From IMG/VR virus record IMGVR_UViG_3300031825_000024, positions 1 to 42,913 of that record: a stretch of 42,913 nt of DNA; one strand, given 5' to 3'. The position numbers and the translations under genes were made by a program. The notes below the pieces were generated by a model. The model made no database searches. It was not told where the DNA came from and was given only the letters and a program-made list of their open reading frames with translations. This document shows, one piece after another, positions 14,659 through 23,299 of the stretch (positions are counted from its first letter, which is position 1; each line of letters starts with the position of its first letter). The DNA comes from a virus.

Positions 14659-16089
14659 TTACTGCGACCTCATGATTCGGCCGTCCTGCCCCCGCACAAA
14701 CCGTTCGACTGGAGCGGGCTGACCGCTCTGCTGCGGCGAGCCGCCAGGAGCCGGACTCGTCGGCTGGCCGCCCTTGCCGGGATACATCCGCTCGAACTCC
14801 TGCTCGAAGATGTTCTGCTGTTCGAGGATCTGCTGGCGAACCGTGCCGAGAACCTGCCGACCGGCGACGGGGTCCATCAGAGCGCCGCCGAGGATCTCCG
14901 AGGCGCGGTCGATGTCCTGATTGGACATGCGGCCAGACGGGTCCTTCGCCTTGGCGATGGTATAGGCCAGGTCGACGATCTGCGAGCGCAGGACGTTGGC
15001 TTGCACGCCGAGCGCCTGCGCGCGCTGCGCGAACTGCGGGTTAGCCTGCAGCCGGCTCATGGCGCCATCGACGGCTTCCTTGAAACCGGGCACGCTGGCC
15101 TCGGCCGCGAGGCCGCCGGGCGAGATGAGCTTCGATGCCGCCTCGACCTGCGCGCGGATGTCGTTGAAGACCGACGCGCTCTTGCCGATGAAGCCGACCG
15201 CGGCGGCCGCATCCGGCTGCGCCAGCAGGTTGTCGAGATTGTCGATCGCGGACGACGCGGAGCGCGCGGCCACGCGCCGGTTGAGCAGCGCGCTCTGGTC
15301 GCCACTGGCAGGCTTGATCGCATCCGCCGATTGCGCCGTGATCTTGCCGAACGAATCGACCTGACCCTCGACCGGCTGGTTGCCCTGGACGGTGAAGAAG
15401 CCGCCGGGACGCGCGAACGCCGGGACGGTCTTGCCGCCAACGGACGCCACGCCGAGCTCTCCGGGGCTCTGTGCGCCAAAGGCGAAATCCTGCTGGCGTT
15501 CCTGCGGGATCGTCGGCCAGAGTTCGTTCTGGCGAAGCGCCTTGTTCTGGTCGCTCGACACGACGGCCGGCGCTCCGTAGGCGTCGCTCCGACGCACGAC
15601 GGTCGGAACGCCGTCGACCATGACGGTCTCTGGCAGGTTCGCCGCGAGTGCCATCTTTGTGGCCTCCTCGCGGTCCTTGAGCATCAGGTTGTTGCCAAGC
15701 GCGCGGCGCTGGTGCTCGGGCGTCGAAGTGAACTGACCGAGGCCCGTCAGCGCGGCCGCCGCAACTGGCGAGTCGACGCCGCCAGTGCGCGCGCCCTCCA
15801 GCGCCCGCATGCGGCCGAGTGCATTCGGGTCGATTGTTTGCAGCGCCGCCGCCAGGGAGGAAATGCGCGCATTCCGATTGATACCGTCGGCGTCGGTCGT
15901 ATCGACGTAGGCCTTCCGCATCTCGTTCTCGTCGGCGATCTTCTGCATCTGCTCACGCTTCAGCGCAGGCGTCAGCGTATCGCCAAACAGCTTCGTGCCG
16001 AGCGCGCCAAGGACTTTCCCGAGGCTCTGGTCCGTCTGCGCCGGGCCGATTTCCCGGATGCCGACCCGGCGACCGATAATATTGACCAT
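14659..16089 (-). CDS. Internal virion protein, probable ejection component (gp15-position)
   Basis: 476 aa. It starts MVNIIGRRVGIREIGPAQTD and is mostly predicted helix, with Gln- and Ala-rich segments and a disordered, Pro/Gln-rich C-terminus. It ends exactly where the 977-aa gene begins. No enzymatic motif seen. Order in the operon (after the gp14-like protein, before the giant protein) suggests the middle ejection protein of a podovirus core. Assignment is by synteny and composition only. Confidence 0.6.
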   Translation of the reverse strand: MVNIIGRRVGIREIGPAQTDQSLGKVLGALGTKLFGDTLTPALKREQMQKIADENEMRKAYVDTTDADGINRNARISSLAAALQTIDPNALGRMRALEGARTGGVDSPVAAAALTGLGQFTSTPEHQRRALGNNLMLKDREEATKMALAANLPETVMVDGVPTVVRRSDAYGAPAVVSSDQNKALRQNELWPTIPQERQQDFAFGAQSPGELGVASVGGKTVPAFARPGGFFTVQGNQPVEGQVDSFGKITAQSADAIKPASGDQSALLNRRVAARSASSAIDNLDNLLAQPDAAAAVGFIGKSASVFNDIRAQVEAASKLISPGGLAAEASVPGFKEAVDGAMSRLQANPQFAQRAQALGVQANVLRSQIVDLAYTIAKAKDPSGRMSNQDIDRASEILGGALMDPVAGRQVLGTVRQQILEQQNIFEQEFERMYPGKGGQPTSPAPGGSPQQSGQPAPVERFVRGQDGRIMRSQ

Positions 16090-16099
16090 CGGCCCCTCC

Positions 16100-16861
16100 T
16101 CAAGGCGACATCGAGCCAGCGGACGGCGAGAAGCCGTTGCTGAACCAGCTCGACACGGTCGGGCCGATCTTGTTGCCGTAGGCCCCCGCCAGGGAGCCGA
16201 CGAGACCGCCGAGCCCGCTCAGCATCCCGGCCGGATTGCTCGAATTGGCGCCGGCCTTGTAGATCGGCTTGCGCAGGACGAACTCCTGCAAATCCTGGTC
16301 GGCGGGCAGCATGGCGATCTCGCCGCGCGCGAAATTGTTGGTCGTATCGATCTTGCGGGCGCTGTCCTGCGCGCCTTCGCCGGCGGCCGTCCAGCTATCG
16401 CCGAAGGAGCCGAGCTTGGCGGCGCGACCAGCGCCGGCCGTGCTGCTGGCCAAGGCCTCGCCCATCTTCTTGGCAAGCTCGCTGGCCACCGCCGGCGAGT
16501 CGGAATCGCGCATGGCGACCTCTGCCTGCGGGATGCCTGCGATCTGCTTGCCGAGGAACTCATTGCGGCCGGCCTCGGCGCCGGCGCGCGACTCTTCCAT
16601 GGCGGGCGCCGTGTAGCCGGAGACGCCACCCTTGAAGGCTTCCTGGTTCTGACCGGTGAACTCCTTCTGCCGGCCGACATACTCATTCAGGATTTTGTTG
16701 CGCAGCTTCGCGACAGCGGAGTCCTGCTCCATCTGCTGGATGTTGGCGAAGGCCTGCGTCCGCACGTCGCGGTTTTTGGCGCGGTTCTGCGCCGCCGAGC
16801 CGGCGGCGTTGAGCCCGCCGCCGATCGCTGCCATTCCGAGGGAAACTGGATCTATACACAA
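16100..16861 (-). CDS. Internal virion protein, gp14-like
   Basis: 253 aa. The N-terminus MCIDPVSLGMAAIGGGLNAAGSAAQNR is a Gly/Ala-rich helix near the start, as in T7 gp14-type internal proteins; a long amphipathic helix (QAFANIQQMEQDSAVAKLRNKILNEY) and a glycine-rich C-terminus (GMLSGLGGLVGSLAGAYGN) follow. gp14-like proteins form the outer-membrane channel of the ejection machinery. Placement between other ejection-type genes supports this; sequence identity was not tested. Confidence 0.6.
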   Translation of the reverse strand: MCIDPVSLGMAAIGGGLNAAGSAAQNRAKNRDVRTQAFANIQQMEQDSAVAKLRNKILNEYVGRQKEFTGQNQEAFKGGVSGYTAPAMEESRAGAEAGRNEFLGKQIAGIPQAEVAMRDSDSPAVASELAKKMGEALASSTAGAGRAAKLGSFGDSWTAAGEGAQDSARKIDTTNNFARGEIAMLPADQDLQEFVLRKPIYKAGANSSNPAGMLSGLGGLVGSLAGAYGNKIGPTVSSWFSNGFSPSAGSMSP

Positions 16862-16866
16862 GGCCG

Positions 16867-17568
16867 TTACCTCACCACCGAGCCGGACCCGGAGCCAGTG
16901 CTGATCGGGGCGAGCGTGCTGTTGATGAGCTTCCTGGAGCCCTGCACCGAGTTCTGTGAAGCACTCGCCGCCGAGATGAAGGGCGTGAGGAACGAGCTGA
17001 AGACGTCGGAGAGCGGCTGCGTCGGCGTTGCGGCGCCCTGCTGCGCGAGCGTCGTCGCCTCGCCGGTGGCGGATCGGGCGATGGCATTCGGATCGGCGGC
17101 GGCCGAGCTCTGCGCATAGAGGTTGTTCTTGGACTCGCCGACCTTCGCCTTCAGCGAATTGGCGTAGGCCAGCGCATCATTGCCGATGCGCACGCGCTCG
17201 TCGCCGGCGCGCTTCTCCAGGTCGGCCAGCGCTTGCGCGCCGACAGACGAACTGAGCACGCCGCGGCCGGCGAGCGACGCGATGAGCTTGTCCTTCGCCT
17301 TGGTTAACTGGTCATCGATCTGCGGGTTATAGACGCCGGCGTAGGCGTCGCGCACGCTCCCGAAGTAGTTGTCATCGAAGCCCGTGAAGGCATTGTCGAT
17401 CTGCGCATTGCCGGTCAGGATATTGCTCTTGCGCTCTGCCTCGGCCTGCAACATCTGCTGGCGCTGCTGTTCCGCGAGTGCATCCTGCTCGGCCTTGGCC
17501 TTCTCCGCAGCCGTCTGCTCCGCCATTTGGGCCAGACGCTGCGATTTACCACTTGGCTGGAGGCACAT
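16867..17568 (-). CDS. Structural protein with N-terminal coiled coil
   Basis: 233 aa. A Gln/Glu/Ala coiled coil (MAEQTAAEKAKAEQDALAEQ, about residues 15-50) is followed by FDDNYFGSVRDAYAGVYNPQ and a Ser/Ala-rich tail. Like the next gene it begins Met-Cys. It lies in the ejection-protein cluster and is probably a virion component. An operator-bearing promoter precedes it. No named family recognised. Confidence 0.6.
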   Translation of the reverse strand: MCLQPSGKSQRLAQMAEQTAAEKAKAEQDALAEQQRQQMLQAEAERKSNILTGNAQIDNAFTGFDDNYFGSVRDAYAGVYNPQIDDQLTKAKDKLIASLAGRGVLSSSVGAQALADLEKRAGDERVRIGNDALAYANSLKAKVGESKNNLYAQSSAAADPNAIARSATGEATTLAQQGAATPTQPLSDVFSSFLTPFISAASASQNSVQGSRKLINSTLAPISTGSGSGSVVR

Positions 17569-17633
17569 TTCGGCGTTCTCGTCTTCGCGAAATCCGGCGC
17601 GGCGAGACCGGGAGAGAACGTCCGCTTGTCGTC

Positions 17634-17662
17634 AATGTAGCAGATGTCGCCTTATCAGCCAA
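17634..17662 (-). promoter_or_regulatory. Internal promoter of the ejection-protein genes with operator in the spacer
   Basis: On the minus strand: -35 TTGGCT (17662-17657), 17-bp spacer, -10 TACATT (17639-17634). The spacer holds the motif copy ATGTCGCCTTATC as read on the plus strand (17644-17656). It could drive 16867-17568 and the genes after it separately from the capsid genes. Confidence 0.55.
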
Positions 17663-18104
17663 CGCTTTTGAATACAGCGGCTTGGTTGGCCCGTTCCTCG
17701 AGCAGGAAGCCTTGGAAGGCGAACCAACGCACCAGGTCGGGGTGCTTCGACCAGGAGAGGCAGGTGAAGCTGGTGGAGGGGAACCGCTTGCGCAGGTCGC
17801 CCATGAAGCGCCGTCCGTACAGAACGCTGCGCGCGCCGAGACCGAACCATTGCTCGGATGCAATGAACCACATGATGCGATTGCGCGTGCGTAATGGGTC
17901 AGGGTAGTGGCCGAGGACGAATAGCGGCTCTCCACCCTGGCTGACAGTGATCGTCTCGCCGGCCTGCATCTGCGCGCGGATGGCTTTCAGCAGAGACCAG
18001 GTCGTGTAGCCCGCCGTATCCATCTCGGCCGCCGTGATCCGTGACGGGCTTTCGAGAATGGCCATCACGTCCTTCAGCGTGGCCGAGCGCGAGCGTAACT
18101 TCAT
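17655..18104 (-). CDS. T7 gp13-like virion protein (GNAT-like fold)
   Basis: 149 aa from the ATG at 18104, which overlaps the nozzle gene stop (ATGA). The C-terminal half (LRKRFPSTSFTCLSWSKHPD, then VRWFAFQGFLLEE) resembles the C-terminus of T7 internal protein gp13 and acetyltransferase-like folds (a strand, then N/H-x2-LVRWF...GF). RIMWFIASEQWFG precedes it. In T7, gp13 is needed for assembly of the internal core and is not an active acetyltransferase. Position directly after the gp12-like nozzle gene matches T7 gene order. Confidence 0.68.
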   Translation of the reverse strand: MKLRSRSATLKDVMAILESPSRITAAEMDTAGYTTWSLLKAIRAQMQAGETITVSQGGEPLFVLGHYPDPLRTRNRIMWFIASEQWFGLGARSVLYGRRFMGDLRKRFPSTSFTCLSWSKHPDLVRWFAFQGFLLEERANQAAVFKSVG

Positions 18105-20176
18105 CCGGCTCTCGTGGTTTCGTAATGGAAGGCCATGTTCGACAGCGTAGCACGGCCGCCGGACTCGCATGTCAGGCTCATGGCGAATAGAGGGAACTCC
18201 CCGACCGTCGCAATGTCCGGCAGTCCGTAGGTCGTCTTTGAAATATTACCGACCTCGATGACTTTGGATTCGTCATTCGGGTCCGGCAGCAGGTCGACAT
18301 GCCAAGTGCCCGAGCACGCCATATCGAAACCTGTCCACTGCTTGAACGTCGCGATCGACTGCGCGTTGGCAAACGGTAAATCGACCGTGATCGGCGTCTC
18401 TCCCGCATCTGGGTAGGTCTGACCTGTACGGCCGCCATAGAGGTATATGGTGTCCTCGTCGCGGGCGTAGAGCCGGCTGCTGACGCGGAGGAAATCCGTC
18501 ACGGTGAAGCCAGGCTCGTAATACGACCAGGCCGTGATCTTCGCCTTGGGAAAATAGGACAGGACGTAGATACGTTCGCCGATCGCCAGCATGAAGCGAC
18601 CATCGATCGGCTCAAGCGCACCGACCGCGCGCTGGACGACATCATCGCTCAGGCTGGAGACCCACTCGTGGACGAAGGTGTCGATTGCTGACCCAGCATC
18701 ATCGACGACAGGCGCGTTGGTCACGTCGCGCGACTGGATCGAGCGGATTCCAGTGATGTCGAGATAGAAGACGTCGATGTTGCCGTAGGCCACGACGGAG
18801 CGCGGCGCGAATGTGCCGGTGTTCTCGATCGTCTGCTCGTACGCATTCTGCGTCGCATCGGTGTTGATGCTGTAGGTTCGAATCTGGTTCCGGGAGAAGA
18901 TAGCCAGTGAGTTCTGGTATGGCGCGATCGCGGTCAACCGCTCGGAGCCTTCCGAATCGCTCGCCAGGTTGATCGAGCCAGTTCCCGTCGCCGTGCCGGA
19001 GCCGGTCGCGAAATCGTCGGGATCGTTGAGCTCGGAGTATTGGAGCAGGGAGCCGGCGGTGATGTACTCCCGGCTTTTGTACGTGAATGCGAAGGTTCCG
19101 TAACCAGCCGCGCGGCCGGTCGCGACATAGTCGATCCCATCGATCGTCAAGGTAAAACGATCCGCCGCTTCGAACGTCCCGCCGAAGGTGGCCTGGCTCA
19201 CCTGCGCTACGGGCGCGACATAGGTGACGCCGCCCGCCATGTTGGCCGTCGACGCAGTGACGTCGCCGGTCAGGACCGCAGCGACGACACGGCCATTCGC
19301 GGTAGCCCCAAGACTGACAGCCGCCCTTACGGTAACGGCCGCGCCTGCAGCGCTGGCCGTATAGCCATGCGTCGAGGTGAGGTTGTTGATCTGGACGGCC
19401 AGCGCATTGGCGGTGGCGCCTGGCGACGAGATGAAGTCAACCGTCGTCGCTGTCAACGCGACGCCGTCGACCGTCGCCGTGATCGTGTTGATGGCGGGGT
19501 CCGTCGTCCCGCCGGTGACTGTGATCGTCCCAGTTGCGCGGACCTCTGCGACTTCCGACACGTTCGCCTGGATCGTTGTCACGACCAGCGTCTGGTCATT
19601 CGACGAGCCCCCGTCCAGCGTGGCGCTGGAGATCGAGAAGGCCGTGCCAGGTGTGTTGGCCGTAATGTTGATCTTGGGGCCGAAGCTGGTCGCCTCAACG
19701 GTCGTTGATGCGTTGATCTTAGAGGCCATGTACTCGGCCAGGATCGTGACGTTTGTGTTGCCGTCAGCGACCGTGTTCCAGTCGGTGACGATCGCTCCGT
19801 CGTAGAAATGGTGGATCGCGCCATTATCGTACTCGGCGATGACATAGTGCTTGCGATCGAATGTGCTGTTCGCGAGAACCCGCAGCATGTTGGGGGAACC
19901 GGATGCCGCCTGCAGTCGCTGATACTGCACGCCGGACGGCATGCTCGCGGCGAGGTCGGCGGAACCGAACACCCAAATCTGGCCATTGATCTGACCGAGC
20001 CCGAAGGTGTTGGCTGGGAGGCTGAAGGTCGAGACGAATTTCTTCATCGACTCAATGTCGCCGCCGCGCGTGATGTGCGCGTTCTTCAGATCCCATAGCG
20101 TACCGGGAATGCCGGAGACGCGCGGGCGCCTCCGGTCCATACCGAACTTCCAATCTGAGATCGCCAGATAGCTCAC
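18101..20176 (-). CDS. Tail nozzle protein (tail tubular protein B, T7 gp12-like)
   Basis: 691 aa. N-terminal DRRRPRVSGIPGTLWDLKNA and repeated beta-propeller-like strands (AIFSRNQIRTYSI, DVFYLDITGIRSI, RFMLAIGERIYVLSY) fit the podoviral nozzle fold. Residues about 130-330 are Thr/Ala/Val-rich (NVTILAEYMASKINASTTVE through GGVTYVAPVAQVSQATFGGT) and look like inserted Ig-like or beta domains, which could mediate host contact. It follows the gp11-like adaptor gene by one nt. It forms the distal tail tube through which DNA and ejection proteins pass. Confidence 0.75.
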   Translation of the reverse strand: MSYLAISDWKFGMDRRRPRVSGIPGTLWDLKNAHITRGGDIESMKKFVSTFSLPANTFGLGQINGQIWVFGSADLAASMPSGVQYQRLQAASGSPNMLRVLANSTFDRKHYVIAEYDNGAIHHFYDGAIVTDWNTVADGNTNVTILAEYMASKINASTTVEATSFGPKINITANTPGTAFSISSATLDGGSSNDQTLVVTTIQANVSEVAEVRATGTITVTGGTTDPAINTITATVDGVALTATTVDFISSPGATANALAVQINNLTSTHGYTASAAGAAVTVRAAVSLGATANGRVVAAVLTGDVTASTANMAGGVTYVAPVAQVSQATFGGTFEAADRFTLTIDGIDYVATGRAAGYGTFAFTYKSREYITAGSLLQYSELNDPDDFATGSGTATGTGSINLASDSEGSERLTAIAPYQNSLAIFSRNQIRTYSINTDATQNAYEQTIENTGTFAPRSVVAYGNIDVFYLDITGIRSIQSRDVTNAPVVDDAGSAIDTFVHEWVSSLSDDVVQRAVGALEPIDGRFMLAIGERIYVLSYFPKAKITAWSYYEPGFTVTDFLRVSSRLYARDEDTIYLYGGRTGQTYPDAGETPITVDLPFANAQSIATFKQWTGFDMACSGTWHVDLLPDPNDESKVIEVGNISKTTYGLPDIATVGEFPLFAMSLTCESGGRATLSNMAFHYETTRAG

Positions 20177-20177
20177 G

Positions 20178-20876
20178 CTACCTCACCCGCACGATGACGT
20201 GCTTGTAATCCGTGGTGCGGTCGCTCGGCAGGCCGAGCCGGATTGGCTCGAAGCTGTTCGCGGCGTTGGCGCGGAGATCGGCCAGGCGGTCAGCCATCTC
20301 GGCCTTGAATATCTGCTTGTCCTCTTTCTTCGTGACCGTGGCGGCCGCGGCATCGAGGACGACGAGATAATCATCGATCAGGCAGAGATCGGCGTCGTTC
20401 ACCAGGCGCGGTGCGACCATCGTCCCGATGAAGTGGATTTCCTGCTCGTTGTCGGCCGGAATCGGCCAGACCTCGATCTGCTCGACCGTGCCGCCGACCA
20501 CGCGCCGCACGTCCCATTTCAGGACGGGGCTCGAGCGTTCGTCGGCGTTGGAATCCCAGGAGTTGAAATCGTCGAGCGAGATGCCTCGCGTCGCGACGTG
20601 CGGCCGGGCGTTCCACCAGATGCGGATCTCGCTGATGCGGTCGAAGTCGAGCGTCGCCGGCAGGTCGTAGTAGCGCTGGCCGGCGGCCAATTCGATCTTG
20701 ACCGGCTCCTGCTGGAGGTGCGGCCAATCATGCTTGTCGTAGAGGCGGGCGTAGGCTTTGTTGATCTGGTACTTCAGGCGTGGGAGATCGTCGACGCCCA
20801 CGGCGACGCTTGTCGAGCGTCCAAGCTCATTCCTGAGCATCTGGACCAGTTCGAGCAGGGACGTGCCGCGGGCCAT
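20178..20876 (-). CDS. Tail tubular protein A-like adaptor (T7 gp11-like)
   Basis: 232 aa from the ATG beginning MARGTSLLELVQMLRNELGR; earlier in-frame ATGs give an Arg/Pro-rich, non-coding-like extension. The N-terminal helices (LKYQINKAYARLYDKHDWPH) and a central strand region (QRYYDLPATLDFDRISEIRI) match podoviral adaptor/tail tubular A proteins that attach the nozzle to the portal. It lies directly before the nozzle gene. Function assigned from these features and synteny. Confidence 0.72.
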   Translation of the reverse strand: MARGTSLLELVQMLRNELGRSTSVAVGVDDLPRLKYQINKAYARLYDKHDWPHLQQEPVKIELAAGQRYYDLPATLDFDRISEIRIWWNARPHVATRGISLDDFNSWDSNADERSSPVLKWDVRRVVGGTVEQIEVWPIPADNEQEIHFIGTMVAPRLVNDADLCLIDDYLVVLDAAAATVTKKEDKQIFKAEMADRLADLRANAANSFEPIRLGLPSDRTTDYKHVIVRVR

Positions 20877-20889
20877 CTTCGTTGACGAT

Positions 20890-21264
20890 TCAGGCGAGAG
20901 CGTCGGCTTGCGCCGACGACGCGGCGGAGGCCGCGAAGGCGGCCGCAGCCATGTCGGAGGTCTCCACGGTCTCGCGCGTGCGGCGAGCCTTGCGCGGTGC
21001 GGGTTCGCCGCCATTCGCTTCGATCTCGTCGCCGATGGCGGCCTTCGGCGCGCCGAACACGCTGAGAACCGCACGCTCGCCATAGACCGCCTCCAGCCGC
21101 TCGCGCTCCTGATCGACGGATCGATCGGTGTTGCCAGTCTCGACGATGTCATCGACATCATGGGCGACGTTGAGCAGCTTGATCTCCGCCGACGTCACGT
21201 TGCTCTTGCGAACCTCGTCGAGGGCGTTGCCTTTGAGGCGGACCTTGCAGGAAAACAGCTTCAT
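20890..21264 (-). CDS. Conserved structural-region protein with Ala-rich tail, unknown
   Basis: 124 aa. Starts MKLFSCKVRLKGNALDEVRK and has VTSAEIKLLNVAHD; the last ~40 residues are low-complexity (AAAAFAASAASSAQADALA). The location between capsid and adaptor genes suggests a head-tail or capsid accessory protein. I do not recognise the family. It is separated from the upstream gene by a strong hairpin, so it may be expressed at a different level. Confidence 0.6.
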   Translation of the reverse strand: MKLFSCKVRLKGNALDEVRKSNVTSAEIKLLNVAHDVDDIVETGNTDRSVDQERERLEAVYGERAVLSVFGAPKAAIGDEIEANGGEPAPRKARRTRETVETSDMAAAAFAASAASSAQADALA

Positions 21265-21294
21265 GCTGTCGAATCTCCGGTTTCAGGGAGGGGT

Positions 21295-21319
21295 GAGAGC
21301 CGGCTACGCGCCGGCTCTC
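21295..21319 (-). terminator. Strong hairpin after the capsid genes, possible attenuator
   Basis: A perfect 10-bp stem GAGAGCCGGC / GCCGGCTCTC with loop TACGC lies in the 64-nt gap after the capsid-region gene. No T tract follows on the minus strand, so it may attenuate or stabilise the 3' end of the capsid mRNA rather than stop all transcription. Confidence 0.55.
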
Positions 21320-21328
21320 TGGTCAGTA

Positions 21329-22210
21329 TCAACCGCCGTACTGCGCGGCGCCGAGATCGGACGGCGTCGGAAGGAGGGCGATCAGGCCGAAGGCCTTGGA
21401 GCCATCGGCGGCCGCATTCGGGTCGTAGGTGCCGCGGACATCGCCGGTCGTGGCGGTGGCCGTGGACGAGACGCCGGCGACGATCGTGCCGGCGGTCGGG
21501 GCCGCGCCATCCTGCAGCTCGCGGATGACGAGGCCGGTCTGCGGGAGCAGAACGGGCAGGCCGAGCACGTCGCCGGTGCCGACGGTCGCGCTCGTGATGT
21601 TGGCGGACGGGACGACCGAGGTGATCGTCTTGAACGCCTTCTTGCCGGCCAGCGAGGTGCCCGAGGCCGAGGACTCGACCACGGTCTCGCCATAGACGTC
21701 GGTGCCGGTGACGGTCAGGACCGCGGTTCCGGTCCAGGCGGCCACGACGTTGCGGGGCACGTCGAAGGTCGCGACGCCGCCGGAGGCGAGAGCCCCGGCG
21801 ATCGTCATCGCGGTCGCGGCGGTGCCAGACTGCGAAGCGCAGACGCCGTCGGCGTCGGCGGTGATCGGCGCGCCCAGGTTGATGAGAACCGGGGTGAGGA
21901 TCGACGTGTTGATCCCGTCGCCGAGATTCAGGTCGAGCTCGCCGCTCTCGCCGAGGATGTCGAGCTGCAGCGCCACGTCCGTACCGGCCGGCAGCGTGGT
22001 GCTGCCGAGGTAGGTGACGGTGATGCTGGAAGCGCCGAAGGCCAGGGTGAAGTCCGCAGGCGCCGAATAGAGCGTCTGCAGCGCGAACATCTTGTGGGCG
22101 GTGCCGCCGAAGAAAGTCCCCGAGTTGGTGTTTGTCGGATACGCCACCGTGAAGGTGCCGTTGTCCGCAACCGCCGAAGCCAGGGTCGTGTTGACGTTCT
22201 TGAAGGACAT
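21329..22210 (-). CDS. Capsid-region structural protein, possible decoration protein
   Basis: 293 aa, rich in Thr, Gly, Ala and Val with predicted beta strands (FTLAFGASSITVTYLGST; GTAVLTVTGTDVYGETVVES). It directly follows the major capsid gene, 27 nt away. Composition and position suit a capsid decoration or tail-associated beta protein. No sequence hallmark names the family; an alternative is a major tail-type protein, which is unlikely in a podovirus. Confidence 0.55.
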   Translation of the reverse strand: MSFKNVNTTLASAVADNGTFTVAYPTNTNSGTFFGGTAHKMFALQTLYSAPADFTLAFGASSITVTYLGSTTLPAGTDVALQLDILGESGELDLNLGDGINTSILTPVLINLGAPITADADGVCASQSGTAATAMTIAGALASGGVATFDVPRNVVAAWTGTAVLTVTGTDVYGETVVESSASGTSLAGKKAFKTITSVVPSANITSATVGTGDVLGLPVLLPQTGLVIRELQDGAAPTAGTIVAGVSSTATATTGDVRGTYDPNAAADGSKAFGLIALLPTPSDLGAAQYGG

Positions 22211-22237
22211 TGTCGTGTGACCTCTCTGTGTTTCAGG

Positions 22238-23284
22238 TCACGCGAACGCGTACACGCCGCAGCCATTACGGCGGCGAGCGATCATTCCACCGACCCAGGT
22301 GTAGGCCGAATAGAAGGTGTACTTGTCCTCGGGACGGGCGGGGGTGTGCTTCTTCTTGTCCTCGCCATCGACGACGAACGGATAGATTTCCGACTCGTCC
22401 AGGATGTAGAGGCGCTTGGCGTAGCCGAGATCGTCGAGGGTCGGATCGTAGTAGATCTGGATCCCGTCGAACTCGACGTCACCGACCGACAGGTCTTTCT
22501 TGCCGGTCGTGCCCGTCTGCGAATAATCGCTCTTGGCGCGGCGTTCGGCCTTGAACCGATCGATCATATCGGCGCCGGCGAAGCCGACGCTCGGCTTGCC
22601 GCCGTAGCGGCGGAGCTGCGGCAGCTCGACGTCCAGCGTGCGGAGAACCGCCTGCGAGGCGCCGGTCGTATCGCCGAGCGTGATCGCCAAGTTGGCCCGG
22701 TTGCGCCAGCGCGCGTTGGCCGCCTGGTCGATGCCGCCGACGACGGTGGCCGCAGTCGGATCATCGACTACCCAAGCGGTGACGCCCGGGAACTCGAGCG
22801 GACCCTGCGTGCCGTCCAGCCAGAACTTGCGGTTGAGGCCGTAGAGGAAGCCTTCCTCCTGGTCCCGCATCTTGCCGTCGAAGATGTTCCAGAGCGAGAT
22901 CGCGTCGCGCTTGGAAATGTCCGACTTGTTCTTGCCGGTGGTGGAATCGGTGACGTTGATGCCGTCATGCAGCAGCTCGTGCATCGTCACCTGGGTGCCG
23001 ATGTGGAACAGCCGATAAGGCGCCGACACGCGCCGGTTCTTGGCCGGCGAGGTGTAGCTGACGGAGTCGTCGTACTCGAAGGATTCGAGCTGCGACACGG
23101 TCTCCATGACGACAGCCATCTCGACACGGCCTTTGCCGCCTGGGATGGACTGCTGCTTCTTCATCAGCCGGGAGAGCAGCGGCTTGTCCTGGATGTGCTG
23201 ATCCAGGGGCGTGCCCTTCTTCATGTAGAAGTCCAGGACGGAATTCTGTACGTTCTGGACCTGTTCGGTGGTGAAAGTGGACAT
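22238..23284 (-). CDS. Major capsid protein
   Basis: 348 aa. N-terminal helix STFTTEQVQNVQNSVLDFYM, then GGKGRVEMAVVMETVSQLES (possible E-loop region), FHIGTQVTMHELLHDGINVT and a C-terminal ending with YTFYSAYTWVGGMIARRRNG. Overall length and pattern fit phage major capsid proteins, presumably HK97 fold. It follows a scaffold-type gene and precedes the capsid accessory gene, the standard order. It forms the icosahedral shell. Confidence 0.8.
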   Translation of the reverse strand: MSTFTTEQVQNVQNSVLDFYMKKGTPLDQHIQDKPLLSRLMKKQQSIPGGKGRVEMAVVMETVSQLESFEYDDSVSYTSPAKNRRVSAPYRLFHIGTQVTMHELLHDGINVTDSTTGKNKSDISKRDAISLWNIFDGKMRDQEEGFLYGLNRKFWLDGTQGPLEFPGVTAWVVDDPTAATVVGGIDQAANARWRNRANLAITLGDTTGASQAVLRTLDVELPQLRRYGGKPSVGFAGADMIDRFKAERRAKSDYSQTGTTGKKDLSVGDVEFDGIQIYYDPTLDDLGYAKRLYILDESEIYPFVVDGEDKKKHTPARPEDKYTFYSAYTWVGGMIARRRNGCGVYAFA

Positions 23285-23299
23285 TTACGGGGTCTCGCC

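Noticed and set aside
15001-16143. 380-codon plus-strand open frame
   Set aside because: Antisense shadow of the 476-aa virion protein gene with no motif or initiation signal.
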